From the NCBI GenBank assembly GCA_010909165.1, contig MU008170.1:806001-870000 (forward strand): 64,000 bases of DNA, written 5' to 3'. The stretch is from Anthoceros angustus (lineage: Eukaryota; Streptophyta; Anthocerotopsida; Anthocerotales; Anthocerotaceae). The notes under the pieces are model-generated. The model had not been told where the DNA came from. It saw only the letters and a list, made by a program, of their open reading frames with translations, and searched no databases. This document shows, one piece after another, positions 23,572 through 35,160 of this stretch; position 1 is the first letter of the stretch; every line of letters starts with the position of its first letter. A program made the translations under genes and the position numbers.

Positions 23572-23899
23572 CGTGATTGACGCATCACAGCAGCAGCTTC
23601 AACATGAATGGTCCAACGGCGTGATGAAATCACCGAGCGCGGAAGGAAGAGTTGATGGCAACTGAGCTAGGGCTTCGACGCGAATGACCACTGGACTTCA
23701 TGGATACTGTCGACTGCTGGCCCAAATTGTAGCACTTTATTCTCATAAATTTCCACGTGGGTAAAGTGTGACACGAACAGCAACTTTTCTGTACATAGTA
23801 CATAACTTGCAAAGCCTCGAGATCCAAAGAACGACCAGTGCGAATGCAGGCCTCGAGGTTGAGGGAGGCTGCTAGGGCATGAGATTTAAGTGCCAAAGG

Positions 23900-25370
23900 C
23901 TAAAGTGGCATGACACTCTATGGTACTGATTACTACATGGTTCCACCTTAATAAGTTATAAATTATTACCTATATAGTCAATCTTAATATAGTCATATTC
24001 AATTAATTAAAATAAATATCAGATACCTAATAATGCAAAGGGATGTAATTTAACACAATTGTGAGGACGGCTTTGAATGCGAGGACGCAACATCCTCAAC
24101 TCCTCTCGTGGTAATTAGGCCCTTCCTTCCTTATTCCCGACTATGACATCTTAAAAGCAGTAGGTAGTTTCAAGGTAAACAGTCGCGGGGCCTAGTCCCC
24201 CTTAGCCCGGGGCCCTTTAAAGCGTTCTTCCCATTGCCCCGGTGTAGATGGGACTTCCCACGTATGAAGTCTCCATATTCCCCTATTACATGTAGTTACT
24301 ATGTGAGAGGTGACCACTAGCAAAGGAGGTAGGGGATTCACCCTTTGACATCTTCGAGCAATCCAAGAGTAGCATTTCGGCCAGGCTGCAGCACCCAGCA
24401 ACAAGGAGGTTAGGATTTCATTCTTTGATGTCCTCGAGCAATGCAAGAGCAGCATTTCAATCAACACCACCTAGTGCGCCGCCTCCGAGATGAGCACCAC
24501 AAAGATAAATGAAGACAAATCATCCCAATTCAAGTTAATCATGTCTATATTTATTTTATTATTTAATATGCCGTTAATAGACTATTTAAAATTTTCTTAA
24601 GCAAAAGCTTGTTTTCCTAGATTAGCTCATTTTGACCTCAGTTTTTGCTAGAAAAAAATACTTTAAAATCATCCTCAATTAATAGTGAGTAGGAGTGATG
24701 AAATAGTATCCTAGGGGCACCATCTAAATTAGGGCACCCTTCATATTAAAAGCCTAAGTCCGTAGTTGAGATTACTAACTTATGACTTGGCAGCAACAAA
24801 GGGCACATAACTCAATTGATTAATCCTATCTCAAGATTTTGCAGTTAAAAAGTTACAAACATGAAAGTTATGCTTCTAGAGCAATTCTACTTACACCTCT
24901 CATGCTAGAACTTTCAAAAGAACGTCTTTACCGCAGCAGCCAACACCCTTAAAGCATTCTCATAATTGTTTTCTACCAACCAACTGCTTCTTACAATTTT
25001 GTGCAAAGACTACACTAAGTCATGGTTCAAAGAAACTACTTATTTCCTACTAACTTCTACAGTTTACATCTTTTTTCATATCTTGTTTCACCACGCCTTG
25101 CTTTTCATGTTCTTAAGAGTACTCTAAGTTTCAAAGCTTTCCCTTGTTTTACCCTTCAACAAAACAAAGTTATATCTCTACAACCTGTCCCACGCTGAAC
25201 CTACAAGCTTAATTGAGAAAGTCTTAATTCCTGCAGGTCTATGAGTACCTCACGGAGGCTATGTAAGTTAACACAAATGGTGCAAGAGCAAGGGGCCTCG
25301 AGGACGCTGGTGTTGCTTAGTTGAAGCATGTTATTCTTTATCAGAACATCATGTTAAATGACTATCAAAT
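23900..25370. other. AT-rich intergenic region
   Basis: No gene was recognised. At about 24343-24460 a roughly 80-bp segment recurs imperfectly, each copy having TTGACATCTTCGAGCAAT-like then AAGAGCAGCATTTC-like words. The rest is AT-rich, without long open frames. Confidence 0.5.
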
Positions 25371-25375
25371 GGAAG

Positions 25376-25566
25376 CCAATATAAACAACATAGGAAGCCG
25401 ATATAAATTAAGTTGGTGAAAGCTAGTTTAAGGTGGCCAAGCTAATATAAACTATATACGAAGCTGATATAAATTAAGTTGGTGAAAGCTAGTTTAAGGT
25501 GGCGAAGCTAATATAAACTATATAGGAAGACGATATAAATTAAGTTGGTGGAAGCTATTTGAAGGT
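25376..25566 (+). repeat. 66-bp tandem repeat, about 2.9 copies
   Basis: The word ATATAAATTAAGTTGGTG starts at 25401, 25467 and 25533, exactly 66 bp apart, with flanking AGCTAATATAAACTATATA shared as well. Copies differ by only a few substitutions. Confidence 0.92.
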
Positions 25567-26029
25567 CGCCTCTGGTAGGGATCATTGAAGTTTATGGATA
25601 ACCATGAACAATCGTAGAGAACACAGACTAGTGTTTTTTACGAAATGTGGAGACTTTATGTAACAAAGTGATGGGAAAACCCATCTGCCCCAAGAAGTAG
25701 TTACCACAAAGATTGAAGATTGATATAATAATATTCGGCGAGACCCAACTTTACCAAAAAAGGAGGATGATATAATAATTACTCTTAAAAGCCATAAATA
25801 TGCACTTACCTATTTAGGTGCATAACCTTGTGGAAGCTAACCTAAAGCGTGTTTGATAGGAATCGTTGGGGCTTGTAGGTAAAGCATGAACAACTCGTAG
25901 AAAACAAAGATCAATGAAGTAATTAATACAAAGTTTGAAAATTATAAAATATTTTAATTAAAAATTAAAAATTAACACCTAGCTGTTCACCCATGTGCAC
26001 ACACATTTATGTGTGCACATTTATGAGAA

Positions 26030-26420
26030 CGTCGCTCTTAAGAATCCTGCGCTTAGATCGGTACTTAGATGAGGTGATCACCGCTGTTAAGCATCATGCG
26101 CTTAGATCGGTACTTGGGTGGGGTGAACACCATTATTAAGCATCCTACGCTTAGCGATATCGGTACTTGGATGGGGTGAACACCACTATTAAGCGTCCTA
26201 CGCTTAGCGATATCGGTACTTGGATGGGGTGAACACCACTATTAAGCGTCCTGGGGGTGAACACCACTATTAAGCGTCCTGGGGGTGAACACCACTATTA
26301 AGCGTCCTGGGGGTGAACACCACTATTAAGCGTCCTGCGCTTAGCGATATCGGTACTTAGATGGGGTGAACACCACTTCTAAGCGTCATGCGCTTACATC
26401 AATACTTAGATGGGGTGCCT
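26030..26420 (+). repeat. Nested 53-bp and 28-bp minisatellite
   Basis: Units of the form AAGCGTCCTACGCTTAGCGA followed by TATCGGTACTTGGATGGGGT repeat with a 53-bp step (GTGAACACC at 26176 and 26229). They then collapse to a 28-bp step (26229, 26257, 26285, 26313) made only of the GTGAACACCACTATTAAGCG part. The words TTAAGC and GTACTTGGATGGG resemble the internal promoter region of 5S rRNA genes (AGTTAAGC ... GTACTGGGATGGGTGACC). No full 5S gene is present. Confidence 0.88.
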
Positions 26421-26519
26421 AGAGGGAGTGGATGCCCTTGGTGCAAGTGGGGTGTACAGTAGGATTGGATGCCCTTAGTGCAAGTGGGGTGTGTAGTAGG
26501 AGTGGATGCCCTTGGTGCA
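26412..26519 (+). repeat. About 43-bp tandem repeat, 2-3 copies
   Basis: The word GTGGATGCCCTTGGTGCAAG recurs with small changes at about 26417, 26465 and 26501, separated by GGGGTGTACAGTAGG-like spacers. It directly follows the 53/28-bp minisatellite. Confidence 0.8.
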
Positions 26520-26558
26520 AATGGCTCAGGCACACCATAGTACAAGTTGTGAAGTACT

Positions 26559-26910
26559 ACCATACCCCAGGGGTGATTCGGCGTTAATTAATTAAAATTA
26601 ATAAAATTTGAAAATTTAGAAATGATTACACTTAAAATGTTGAATATGTAAAAATTTATGAGTTTAAGATGCCGAAAACAAGGAAATTAGGGTTTGTGTG
26701 GAAAATTAGGGCATGTTTAGGGGAGGTCTATATATATCCATTAGTTTTATATATATACTTATATATTTTAATAAATGTAGAAATTTGATAAAATTATTTT
26801 TCGTAAAAATTGAAATTTTGAAAAATATAAATATCTTTGTTGAACCTTATTTTTTTTCAAAAAATAATTATTTCGGCATTATCCTGTTGAATCACCCCTC
26901 GGGGTACGGT
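26559..26910. mobile_element. Putative MITE with inverted terminal repeats
   Basis: The left end, 26559-26579, reads ACCATACCCCAGGGGTGATT. The right end, 26889-26910, is its reverse complement with one substitution and one inserted base. The 350-bp interior is very AT-rich and non-coding. No clear target-site duplication was seen, so the superfamily is not assigned. The terminal GGGGT/ACCCC words could also fold locally. Confidence 0.6.
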
Positions 26911-27008
26911 AATAAGAAAATTCTGTCCAGGTGAACTATGATGGACTCCTTGGTCTACCTCTTTCCTTAAAAAAAAACTTACATGTGTAGGTGCATAACA
27001 TAGGTTCC

Positions 27009-27016
27009 TATATAAG
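27009..27016 (+). promoter_or_regulatory. TATA box of the RRM gene
   Basis: TATATAAG lies in the context CCTATATAAGGTGGAAGG. It is about 1.16 kb upstream of the proposed start codon and is followed by GC- and GA-rich leader-like sequence. That includes AAGCCGAG repeats at about 27067-27100 and an AGAGCAG/AAAGCA run at 27565-27625. The long distance implies a long 5' leader, probably with an intron. Promoter use is inferred. Confidence 0.5.
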
Positions 27017-28172
27017 GTGGAAGGTGGGAGCGGGACAGTCCTGATATCACAATACCAGCTACCCGAGAAGCCGAGCAGCCGAGAAGCCGAGAAGCCGAGA
27101 ATCAGTGGGTGTAATAAAAGAGAAAAAGAAAAGGACGAGGAGCGGTTGCTAACCGTGGGGGAGGGCAGGCTTAGCGAGGCGATAGCAATTAAAAACGGTT
27201 TAGGGAGTTGTCCGCAACGCAGCACACAGAACGAGAATCGGGAGGCGGAGAGCGTGGCGAGAGAGCAGTGAGAGCAGGGGCAGTAACCGTAGCGGCTCGG
27301 CGAGACAGCGTGAAGCCTGAGAGTTGTTGCGAGAGGCTTGCGATTCCGTGCAGCCCTGGAAGCGGTGGGGCAAGCAGGTGGATCGCCTAACCCTGCTCTG
27401 GTGCCACCGAAAGTTAGGGAAAGAAAGTGAAGGCGGATTGGAATACGTGGTACGTGAATTTCTACTGCCTCACCTGTGTGAGCTGCGCTGAGGAGAGGCT
27501 GCTGCTCCCCTGCCTCCCTCCACTCGGCAGCGACGAGGAGCGAATTTCGTGCGGTGCGGCAGCCAAGCAAAGCAAAGCAGAGGAGAGCAGAGCAGAGCAG
27601 AGCAAAGCAAAGCGAAGCAGCGGAGGGCAGGCAGGGGATGTGACTGCACCTGCACCTGCTTGTGGCCAGGAGCGAGTCGGAGTCGGGAGCCGAGCCGCGC
27701 CGCGCCGCGGCCACGCCTGCGTCCAGGCCGGGACAATTTGGGAGTAGCGTCTTCGTGAGCGGCCGCGCCTCGCCTCGGGGGGAGTGGGGAACCTGCTGTC
27801 TTCCTCTTAGGGTTGGACAAGACGCAGATCGGGGCCAGGATGTATGCTCAGGTTATTGCCGAGGAAATTCCCCGCGGTGTTGCTGTGTTGCCTATATATG
27901 CCTGACCACTTGCCGGACCTTGTGTTGTGTGGAGTTTGGCTGTCGTGTGCTGTGGATTGAGGGTTTCTGCGGTCGCGGATTGGATTTTCGCTTGCTTGCC
28001 GCGGGCGTGGTGTGTAGGAGGCTTGCTCGGCGCAACGCGTATCGCTCTGATGTCGCGGTTACACATGATGCTGCAGAATGACCTGCAGCAGGACTTTTTC
28101 CTGAAAGATCAAGCCAAGAGCCTGCTAGGCCATCCGTTTGAGGGTGGCACGGTGGAGGAGAATGGACATAAC

Positions 28173-29670
28173 ATGACAGACTTCGGGGCGGCTTGGCGGT
28201 ATCAAGCCGATGCTCGCCGGACTGCGCCACCCGCTCAACTTCCGGCTGCGAAGCGCACGCGCAGAGATTTCGGTTGGTGTCTGTCCCCGCTTTCGTTCGC
28301 TCTCTTGGACTGCTTGCCGCATGGGCAGCGCGTCACCCTTCTCATCCTGTTTGCTCTCGTCGGTGCAGAGGATGTTCAACAAGCTCGGAACGCATATGGT
28401 ACGCCCAGAACTGCTGCTGGTGGCAATGGTGTAGGTCGAGATGTAGGTGCTTACAATGCTAGGGACAGAGCAGCCGCAGGTTATGATGATCGCACAGCGA
28501 GGGGTTGGAGAGAGGGCGAGGCTCTGCAAGCCACGGACCTGGTGAGCGTTTCTGCTTGAGTCATCATGTGGGGGGTTTGTTGTATCACCAGTCCCCCCCC
28601 TCCCCTTGCTTCGGAAGAGTAGTAGATCCTTTGTTTCTTATTCAGCCGCATATCTTGGTTGTGGCAGTTGGGCTATGGCGCTGGCGCCTTGTCCGCAAAT
28701 GATCTAGGCATGGGAGGAGGCCCTGGCATGGGTCTTCAAGTGGGCGGTGGCGTCGCCATGGGTCTCAACATGGGTCTGGACGAAGCCACTTTAATGGGTC
28801 AAGCCGGCCGTATGGTTGGTCTTGATGTCGCCATGGGTGGGAGACCTACAAGCGTGGGGTTGAACGGAGTCTCACAGGAATCAGAGCTCATGCGTGCGAA
28901 TTCTGAAGTTCTTCCCCCTGATGCCTCATCAACTCTTTTTGTGGATGGTCTTCCCTTGGACTGCTCCCGGCGTGAAGCTGCACGTACGACAGTTTTCTTT
29001 CTTCTTTTTCTTTGCTAGTGTCCCTTCGGCTAGACTGCTTTCCCTGCTACTCTGTCACGTCGTACTTATCTTCTCTTATGTTCTCAACACTGGTGCAGAC
29101 ATCTTTCGGCCCTTCATCGGTTTCAAGGAAGTTCGCCTTGTTCACAAGGAAGCCAAGCGAGTTAGTTCTTTGTTCCCCTCCCTCTAGCTTTTTTTTCCTA
29201 ACATTTCTGGGGTTTATGTACGTTGTCAACAAGCAGTGCAGCATGATCTATAGTGTGATGATTTTTCTCTGTGGATGTCTCTCTGCCACTGATATTGCTT
29301 CTGTACTTTCCGTGGAGCATTTTATGTTATCTTGCATTTTCATGCTTCAGGCATTGGGCGAGAAGGTGGTACTCTGCTTTGTGGAGTTTGCAGATGCCAG
29401 ATGTGCAGCAACTGCTCTGGAGGCACTGCAAGGTAAGTTTGGTGTCTGGCTGTTGTGCCACATTACTTCCGTATGAGGATCCAATGAACCAGGGTTTGAT
29501 TCCAATGTTATCGTGTGCATGCAGGATACAAATTCGATGAGACAGATCCCGATTCATATTCTCTTCGGTTGTCCTTTGCCCGCCATCCTGGCCCCCGAGG
29601 GCCACCTCCTCGTGATGACTACCGCCGTCGGGATGATGACTATGGTCATCGCTCCAGAGGTCGCCGATAA
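28173..29670 (+). CDS. NSR-like nuclear RNA-binding protein with one RRM
   Basis: Six exons give 292 residues: 28173-28272, 28369-28541, 28668-28983, 29099-29160, 29351-29432 and 29525-29670. All five introns are GT...AG and every phase joins cleanly. The start MTDFGAAWRYQ was chosen because the plant family begins just ahead of a KR-rich motif (here AAKRTRRDF). Residues 92-150 are Gly/Met-rich. The RRM spans about 178-262, with RNP2 LFVDGL, then DCSRREAAHIFRPFIGFKEV, RNP1-like VVLCFVEF and GYKFDETDPDS. This is the pattern of plant NSRa/NSRb-type proteins, nuclear-speckle factors that modulate alternative splicing and bind long non-coding RNA. The C-terminus is Arg/Asp-rich (RRRDDDYGHRSRGRR). 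A GTAAGA just after the stop (29696) suggests a 3'UTR intron. Exact orthology is uncertain. Confidence 0.9.
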
Positions 29671-32444
29671 ACTGAGCCAGGTGTTCTACCTTCAGGTAAG
29701 AATCTACTCATGTATGCATGTTTGAGCTGCCTGAATGTGTCTGTGTTGGGACTGTGAGGTCACGACTTACTCTTCTAGTTAGCCTCTAGATGGTTGGTAT
29801 ATCACATTAGCTCTGGCGTGACCTCCTTGGGTGCCTAATCTAATTCTGCGGAACAAAGCCAGAGATCGTCAAGCTTCCCCATACTGATCCAGGGCTGGAA
29901 TGGATTCCCAGTTTCTGTCATAGCATGGGTGTCTGTTCCTAGTGTGATACCGGCTAGCGTACTGGCAAACCTTGCGGACTTTTAGATGACTTTAATCTAC
30001 ATCGTGAAGCCCAATGCCATTTTGATGGAGCAATCAGGCTTGCCCAAAGCACTCTTCATTAGTGACGAGCCGATAGTTCGTTTAGGGTGTAATGATGCAC
30101 TGATTATCCTGATTGCGATCTCTTTTGCTTTAGCCCTCGCTGCTGTGTCTGAAGGATGCATATTCGGCCATGTCCTAACGAGCAGTTATTTTGATAACTG
30201 TTGGTAGTTCTCTGTGCTGAACGTGTCTGAACAGAAAATTTAGAACTCTAGGTTGGTTTGCTGGGCTGCCAGCTACCCAGAGTCTAGTTTTCTAGATGGA
30301 TATGTGCAGGTCAATCTCATCTTTGCTCTCGTGATGCTTTCTTCTCATGACTAGTTACTGACTTTAGAAAAGCCTCGTTGTAGATTACTGTTCATCTGCT
30401 TTGCCCTCTGATTAGTGTAGCCTTTCGCTTCAGGTGTTGGCCACTTCGGCCTGCGGTAGATAACTTCGTGATTATTGGAACTATTTACGTGCAGCTAATC
30501 AGCCGTTTCCTATACCGAGCTGAAGGACACTGAGCGGATCGTTTCTGGCGTCTCTGAGTTTCGCGGATGATTCTTCAACGTACTTCTTTTCCGCTGCGAA
30601 GGTGTGATGATTCTCTGCGTAACGGCGTCGTGTGTATATCACTTGCGTGGAGAGGAGCGAGAGGAACATAGTAGTGTTTTGCCTTCTTGGACGTTTCCTC
30701 CATTAATCTCTCGGCAGGCCATATGCTGGCCTCAGATGGGTTGTAGGCCATCGGGTCATTGTTCTTGCAGTCTCGGTTGTAGGGCTTTAGTTCTTCTCGC
30801 TCTTAAACTTCATCTCGCCACTTTTAGATTTTGCATAGTAGAGAACACGAAGGTCAGGATATTGGATTGATAGATTAGGAAGGTGAATCCGGCTGATGAA
30901 TTTTGCTCATGTCAATTCTCGTCTTAAATGTCCTAGGGTCAGACCTATAAAATCGTTGTAAAGTGGAAGCAGGTCTTTTCGTTTCGTGCCTCTTCTTTTC
31001 TCCCGCGCAAAGGGCTTTTAATGTACTCTCCGTGTCAGCTGCCCGCTTATTGTTGAGAGTTGGATAATGTGCTGATTTTCTTTGCTGTAGGCCACACGAT
31101 GTTTTGATTATTGCTAGAGGCTTGCTGTGGATGGTGGGTGTGAATGGGCTTATTCATGATTCCTATGGATTCTTGTCCCAAGTTCATCTAGATGACCTTT
31201 CTGTGTCTGGGTTCCGTGGTTACAAGGCCTATATTTGTTGTTGCTACTGAGCTTTGTTGTGTATATACTACAGGTTGTAATGTGCAGAGTAGCTACTTAG
31301 AGGCTATGTCTGGAGCTTTGCGTTTTTGTCTCAGCTCATGTGTGATCCTTGAAATTTGTCACTTGTGCTAACATGTACTTGGTCATTAGTTTGGGCTGCT
31401 CTGTCTAGAACCTCAGGTCTGTGGATCCTCCATAGAACCTGAGACTTGTAAGCGGTCTGTGTGGACGGCAATGTTGTCCAGAGCTCTAGGGTTGTGGTGT
31501 GTAATTTGGAGTCAGGTAACAGGCCAATTACTCTTCCAGTAAACTTGGCACATGTGGTGAAACAAGTGTTTCTTGGTTTTCTTTGTGTGTTTGTTGATGA
31601 GAAGTAGTCCTGAAGCCCTGAACTGTCCCAGATCCAATGATGCTGGCATCCAGTCCTTGTGCGGTTGATTTTTTGTTGGACTGTCGCAAGACATTGAATG
31701 ACCCGGGGAACATGTTGAATGACCTGAATGATCTGGGGACCATGAAAATCGCTTCAGTTAGTTGTCTCGAACTTGAGAAACTGAGAAGCATGTTTCCATG
31801 AGGACTGCCAGGGGATCTCAACTTTCGAAGCTTGTATATTCACGCCAATGTTTCCTTTCCCACAGCTTTATTTCCTGAAATGGAAGAGCAGGTCATCCGG
31901 AAGGCCTTGGCCATCATTTTTTTGCTGGAAGTGGCTACAGTTCTGCTTGATTCTGTTGTTTGCCATGTAGTATGTCTAACTGATGTTGCCTCTCACTTAC
32001 GTGATGAATTTGAGAGTAGAGAGTTTTTTCTGGTTGAGCAGTTCCCACTTTCTGGTTGAGCAGCTCGAAATTAGGAGTTGAATTGATTTGGACAAAAGTT
32101 TTTCCCATCCCCATCCGGGAGCTGTGATAATTCAATTTCTGTCCTTTGTTCCACTCTTTAATCGGCATTTGTTTCAGTTCCAGATCGCTGAGCGTCGAAG
32201 ATACGGTGATTTTTACTTGGAGTCCTCCCGGTCGCACCATGGTTACGGAAGAATGAGCGTCATTTCCTTACGATACTTCTGTGACCTCGGACAGGAGAGG
32301 ACAGGATAGGAGAAGAACACTTCACTTCCGTTCCGATTTGTTTCGCGGAGGAAACTGATAACTTTCTGAACAAATTCGGCGACGATAATGAATCGTACCG
32401 TGTCGTGAAAGGTGGTGGTGAGAATCCACACCACGCAGTGTCCT
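29671..32444. other. Convergent intergenic/3'UTR region
   Basis: It lies between the 3' ends of the RRM gene (plus) and ARMC7 (minus). The sequence is T-rich with transcript-like splice words (e.g. CAGGTAAGAATC at 29693 and CTTTGCTGTAG near 31081), but I found no conserved coding. The first part is probably a spliced 3' leader-out of the RRM gene; the last few hundred bases probably hold the ARMC7 3'UTR. Confidence 0.5.
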
Positions 32445-33579
32445 CTAGGCTGTAGAGTGTTTAGCCAAGAAACTTCTTGCAATGTTGCTGGAGCAAACGT
32501 TTGTAGAGTTTGCATACGCTGTAACGGCTTCGATAACTTGTGGTGTAACAATGTCTTGTTGCGCCAGACAAGAAGGAGAGAGATGCATTAGGATGCGAGC
32601 CTGCGCCCGTTTAGCGCATGCGGATCAACAAATTCTTTCGTACCTTTCCGGGTTGAAGGGGAGCAGAGATAATACAAAGTAGTCATAGCTGCCAAAGCCT
32701 ACAAAAGAACCACACGCATAGTACTACAAATATCAGAATTTCAGGTCATATTGCGTTAGCCAAGAGCTTGCAAGCGCACTCACCGTCTTCTGGACTGGGC
32801 TTGACAGACAAGAGATGACAAGGGGAATTCCGTCACTCTTAACAACAGCTTCAGCATTTGCTGGATCTGCAAAAAACGGCCAGCAATGAATCCACGAATT
32901 CCATGGAAAGTATTCCTCTCGCCAGAAAAGAAGTCCCCCTCGGCCCAAATTATTATTGCACCTGGGGAGCAGTTGCACAGGCCTTCCATGCCAAACTGGA
33001 CAAGCTTCTCGTTGGACTCTGTCAAGCAGTCCAGGAAGAGATCTACGACATGGAGCTGAAGCTCCGGATTCAGGCAAACTCCAAGTAAGATTGATACCAT
33101 GGTCAGCTGGAGCTGGAACAAAAAGCAGAGAAATCATTGGTCCTACCTTTCGAAAATCAGCATAGTTGAGTGGATCGTAAGCGAAATTAGCCAAGTGAGC
33201 AACAAGTCGTTCTTTCTGCTCTGCTCTCTGCTCTGCACTCAAGGAAAGCTGAGAATTTCACAAGGGCACGACAATGGCTTCGGAAGGACGCTATCACGCG
33301 TACGGGACAAGGTAAAAGAAAAATGAAGAAAATTCATGCAGCTTGCAAGCTATTTATTTCCACAAGTGATGCGAGCTACCGTCGTCCACGGAATTCTGAA
33401 ACTGAGTCACTAGCTCCTGCACTTCCACCTCTGCAGAATGAGCGCAGCGAAAGCAAATACCAAAACACCAGGAACGAAAAGGAGAGGAGAAACAGCCAGC
33501 TACAAACCTGGAGGTATTCATCACGAGGAGTACCGTACTTTCCTTGCCTCTGCCTCTGCCTCTCTGCGCTGCTGAACAT
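32445..33579 (-). CDS. ARMC7: Armadillo repeat-containing protein 7 (ARMC7) homolog
   Basis: Six exons on the minus strand give 179 residues: 33579-33508, 33416-33380, 33232-33147, 33055-32962, 32866-32772 and 32600-32445. The protein runs MFSSAERQRQRQGKYGTPRD, then ELVTQFQNSVDD, LVAHLANFAYDPLNYADFRK, VVDLFLDCLTESNEKLVQFG, SDGIPLVISCLSSP, LMHLSPS, TPQVIEAVTAYA and NIARSFLAKHSTA. This is collinear with animal and plant ARMC7, which has about three armadillo repeats and is known as a small nuclear protein linked to spliceosome components. Four introns are GT-AG. The fifth fits best with a GC donor (GCGCTT|GCAAGC), because the GT at 32783 would delete VSAL from a conserved helix. The length equals the family's usual length. 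No break is seen. Confidence 0.9.
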
Positions 33580-34262
33580 TGTTCTGGGTTTCCGCAACGG
33601 GACACAGACATCAACAGAGGAGAGCAGAGAAGAGCAGCATTCACTCCGCGATGCAGTTTTCAGGTGCGAAATGGTGATGACTGGCCAGCTACAATCGATG
33701 CAGAAACAATCTTGCCCCTCAATACTCACAATGCTCAAATATCATTTATAACCTGATCTGGTGAAGAGTCGACACGAAGAATACTTGGTGGATTGTAAGG
33801 GTTGGCAGCAGCTTTGAAGTTGACTTGTGTTTGCCGACAAGTAAGCCTGAGCGACATCACCTCAACCTCAGGGCGTGCGAATCAACTTCCACACGTTGTG
33901 GGGAGTGGAACTCAACGCAGCAAAGATGTGGACATCAATACCAAGGTCACCCAGTGAGTTAGTTGTACAGCTGCTTAAGCTTCGCTACAGGCTAGGAGTG
34001 CTGGTTGCGTCTGAGACAGCTCTTAGTATTAGGCTCCCTCCGATGCTCATTCCTGAAAACCACAAGCCTAACCTTAATCTTGAAGTCATTGCAAAGACGC
34101 TGGCGTAATGCACTGCACATGTGTTTGAAGGCAACAGGCTGTACAAGTGTAGCATGAGATGCGTAGGTAGGTCAGGAGTGAGTTCACTAAAGACTGCCGG
34201 CGGATGCTCACAAGACTATACTCTTTGGGTGGGGAACTAGTGGACATGTGGAGAGCTGAAGA
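33580..34262. other. Upstream region of ARMC7
   Basis: No gene was recognised. A 77-codon open frame at 33875-34108 has no recognisable motif and is probably chance. The ARMC7 promoter should lie within the first few hundred bases, but I saw no clear TATA box in the right place. Confidence 0.4.
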
Positions 34263-35160
34263 TGCATGCCAGGGTTTTCATAGCTTGCTTGACCTGCGGT
34301 GACGTGGAATGCCTTGATAGCTGGGTATGTACAGCAAGCGTTAAGGACTCGGTCAAGAGGCGCTTCACGTGCATGGACAAATGGGAGCAAGAGGGTCGGC
34401 CTTATTTTGGCTGACCATGTTAACATATGGACGGACATATGGTTGGGCAACTGCCTGGTGGACATGGATGCAAAATGTGGGGGACTGGGTGATGCACGCC
34501 AGGTTTTTTGACAGCATCGCCTTAAAGGATGTGGTGACATGGACGGCACTGATAGGTGGGTATGCCCAGCAAGGCCTGGCACACGAAACGCTCGTTGTTG
34601 TGTATGAAAAAATGGAGCAGGAGGGCCTGATTTTGGCTAACCATGTCACGTTTGCTTTTCTTCTGAACCTTGGCCTGTACAGGCAAGCACAAGTGCCTTA
34701 CTTCTAGAAGGGCAGGCACAGCTGCAATCGCAGATCGTTGAAAGAGGAGTGCTGGATATATGACATGGTGTTGGGAAACTGCTTGGTGGACAAATAAAAC
34801 GCCCACCAGCCTGATGGTGCTACTTTTACTTGCCAAGGGTTCCAGTAGCATGCATGCAGCGGTAGCCATATGGGACCAGTCCACGAGCTCAGGCCGCAAG
34901 CACTTAGATTCCATGGCTGAACAGCATGGCATCAAACCTACTGTTGCTGTTGAGCATTTCAATTGCATGATTGATCTTCTTTTGCCGGGCGTGCAGAAGA
35001 GCCAATTAGACGAGGCAGGGGAGATGCAGCCTATTATTATGTGAGGGTGAGGGCCAAAGTAATGTTGTGTGTATGCCTGCAAAAAGTCATGGCGGATGCG
35101 GAAGAAGCTGCTACTAGAGCTCAGAGACCGACTGACTGATGAACACCTGGGATGGATTCA
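34263..35160 (+). pseudogene. PLS-class PPR protein pseudogene
   Basis: Several PPR motifs can be read by switching frame at short indels: VTWNALIAGYVQQA, LGNCLVDMDAKCGGLGDARQ, DVVTWTALIGGYAQQGLAHE, KMEQEGLILANHVTFAFLLN, and near the end MAEQHGIKPTV and HFNCMIDLL followed by LDEAGEM. Intact plant PPR proteins of this class bind organelle RNA, often for C-to-U editing. The copy is frame-broken at three or more places and lacks an N-terminal targeting region and any E/DYW end. It was probably inserted as a retro- or segmental copy. Confidence 0.8.

Noticed and set aside
26030-26420. A true 5S rRNA gene
   Set aside because: Only the internal-promoter-like words are present. The 5' and 3' parts and the T-run terminator of a 5S gene are missing.
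26857-27714. 285-codon open frame on the minus strand
   Set aside because: It lies antisense to the leader of the RRM gene, is full of Ser/Arg/Leu/Cys runs from GC-rich repeats (AGAGCAG, AAGCCGAG), and has no domain. Chance frame.
27927-28172. In-frame extension upstream of the RRM protein start
   Set aside because: The frame stays open upstream, but the family starts just before the KR-rich motif. The upstream residues look like leader sequence, so ATG 28173 was preferred.
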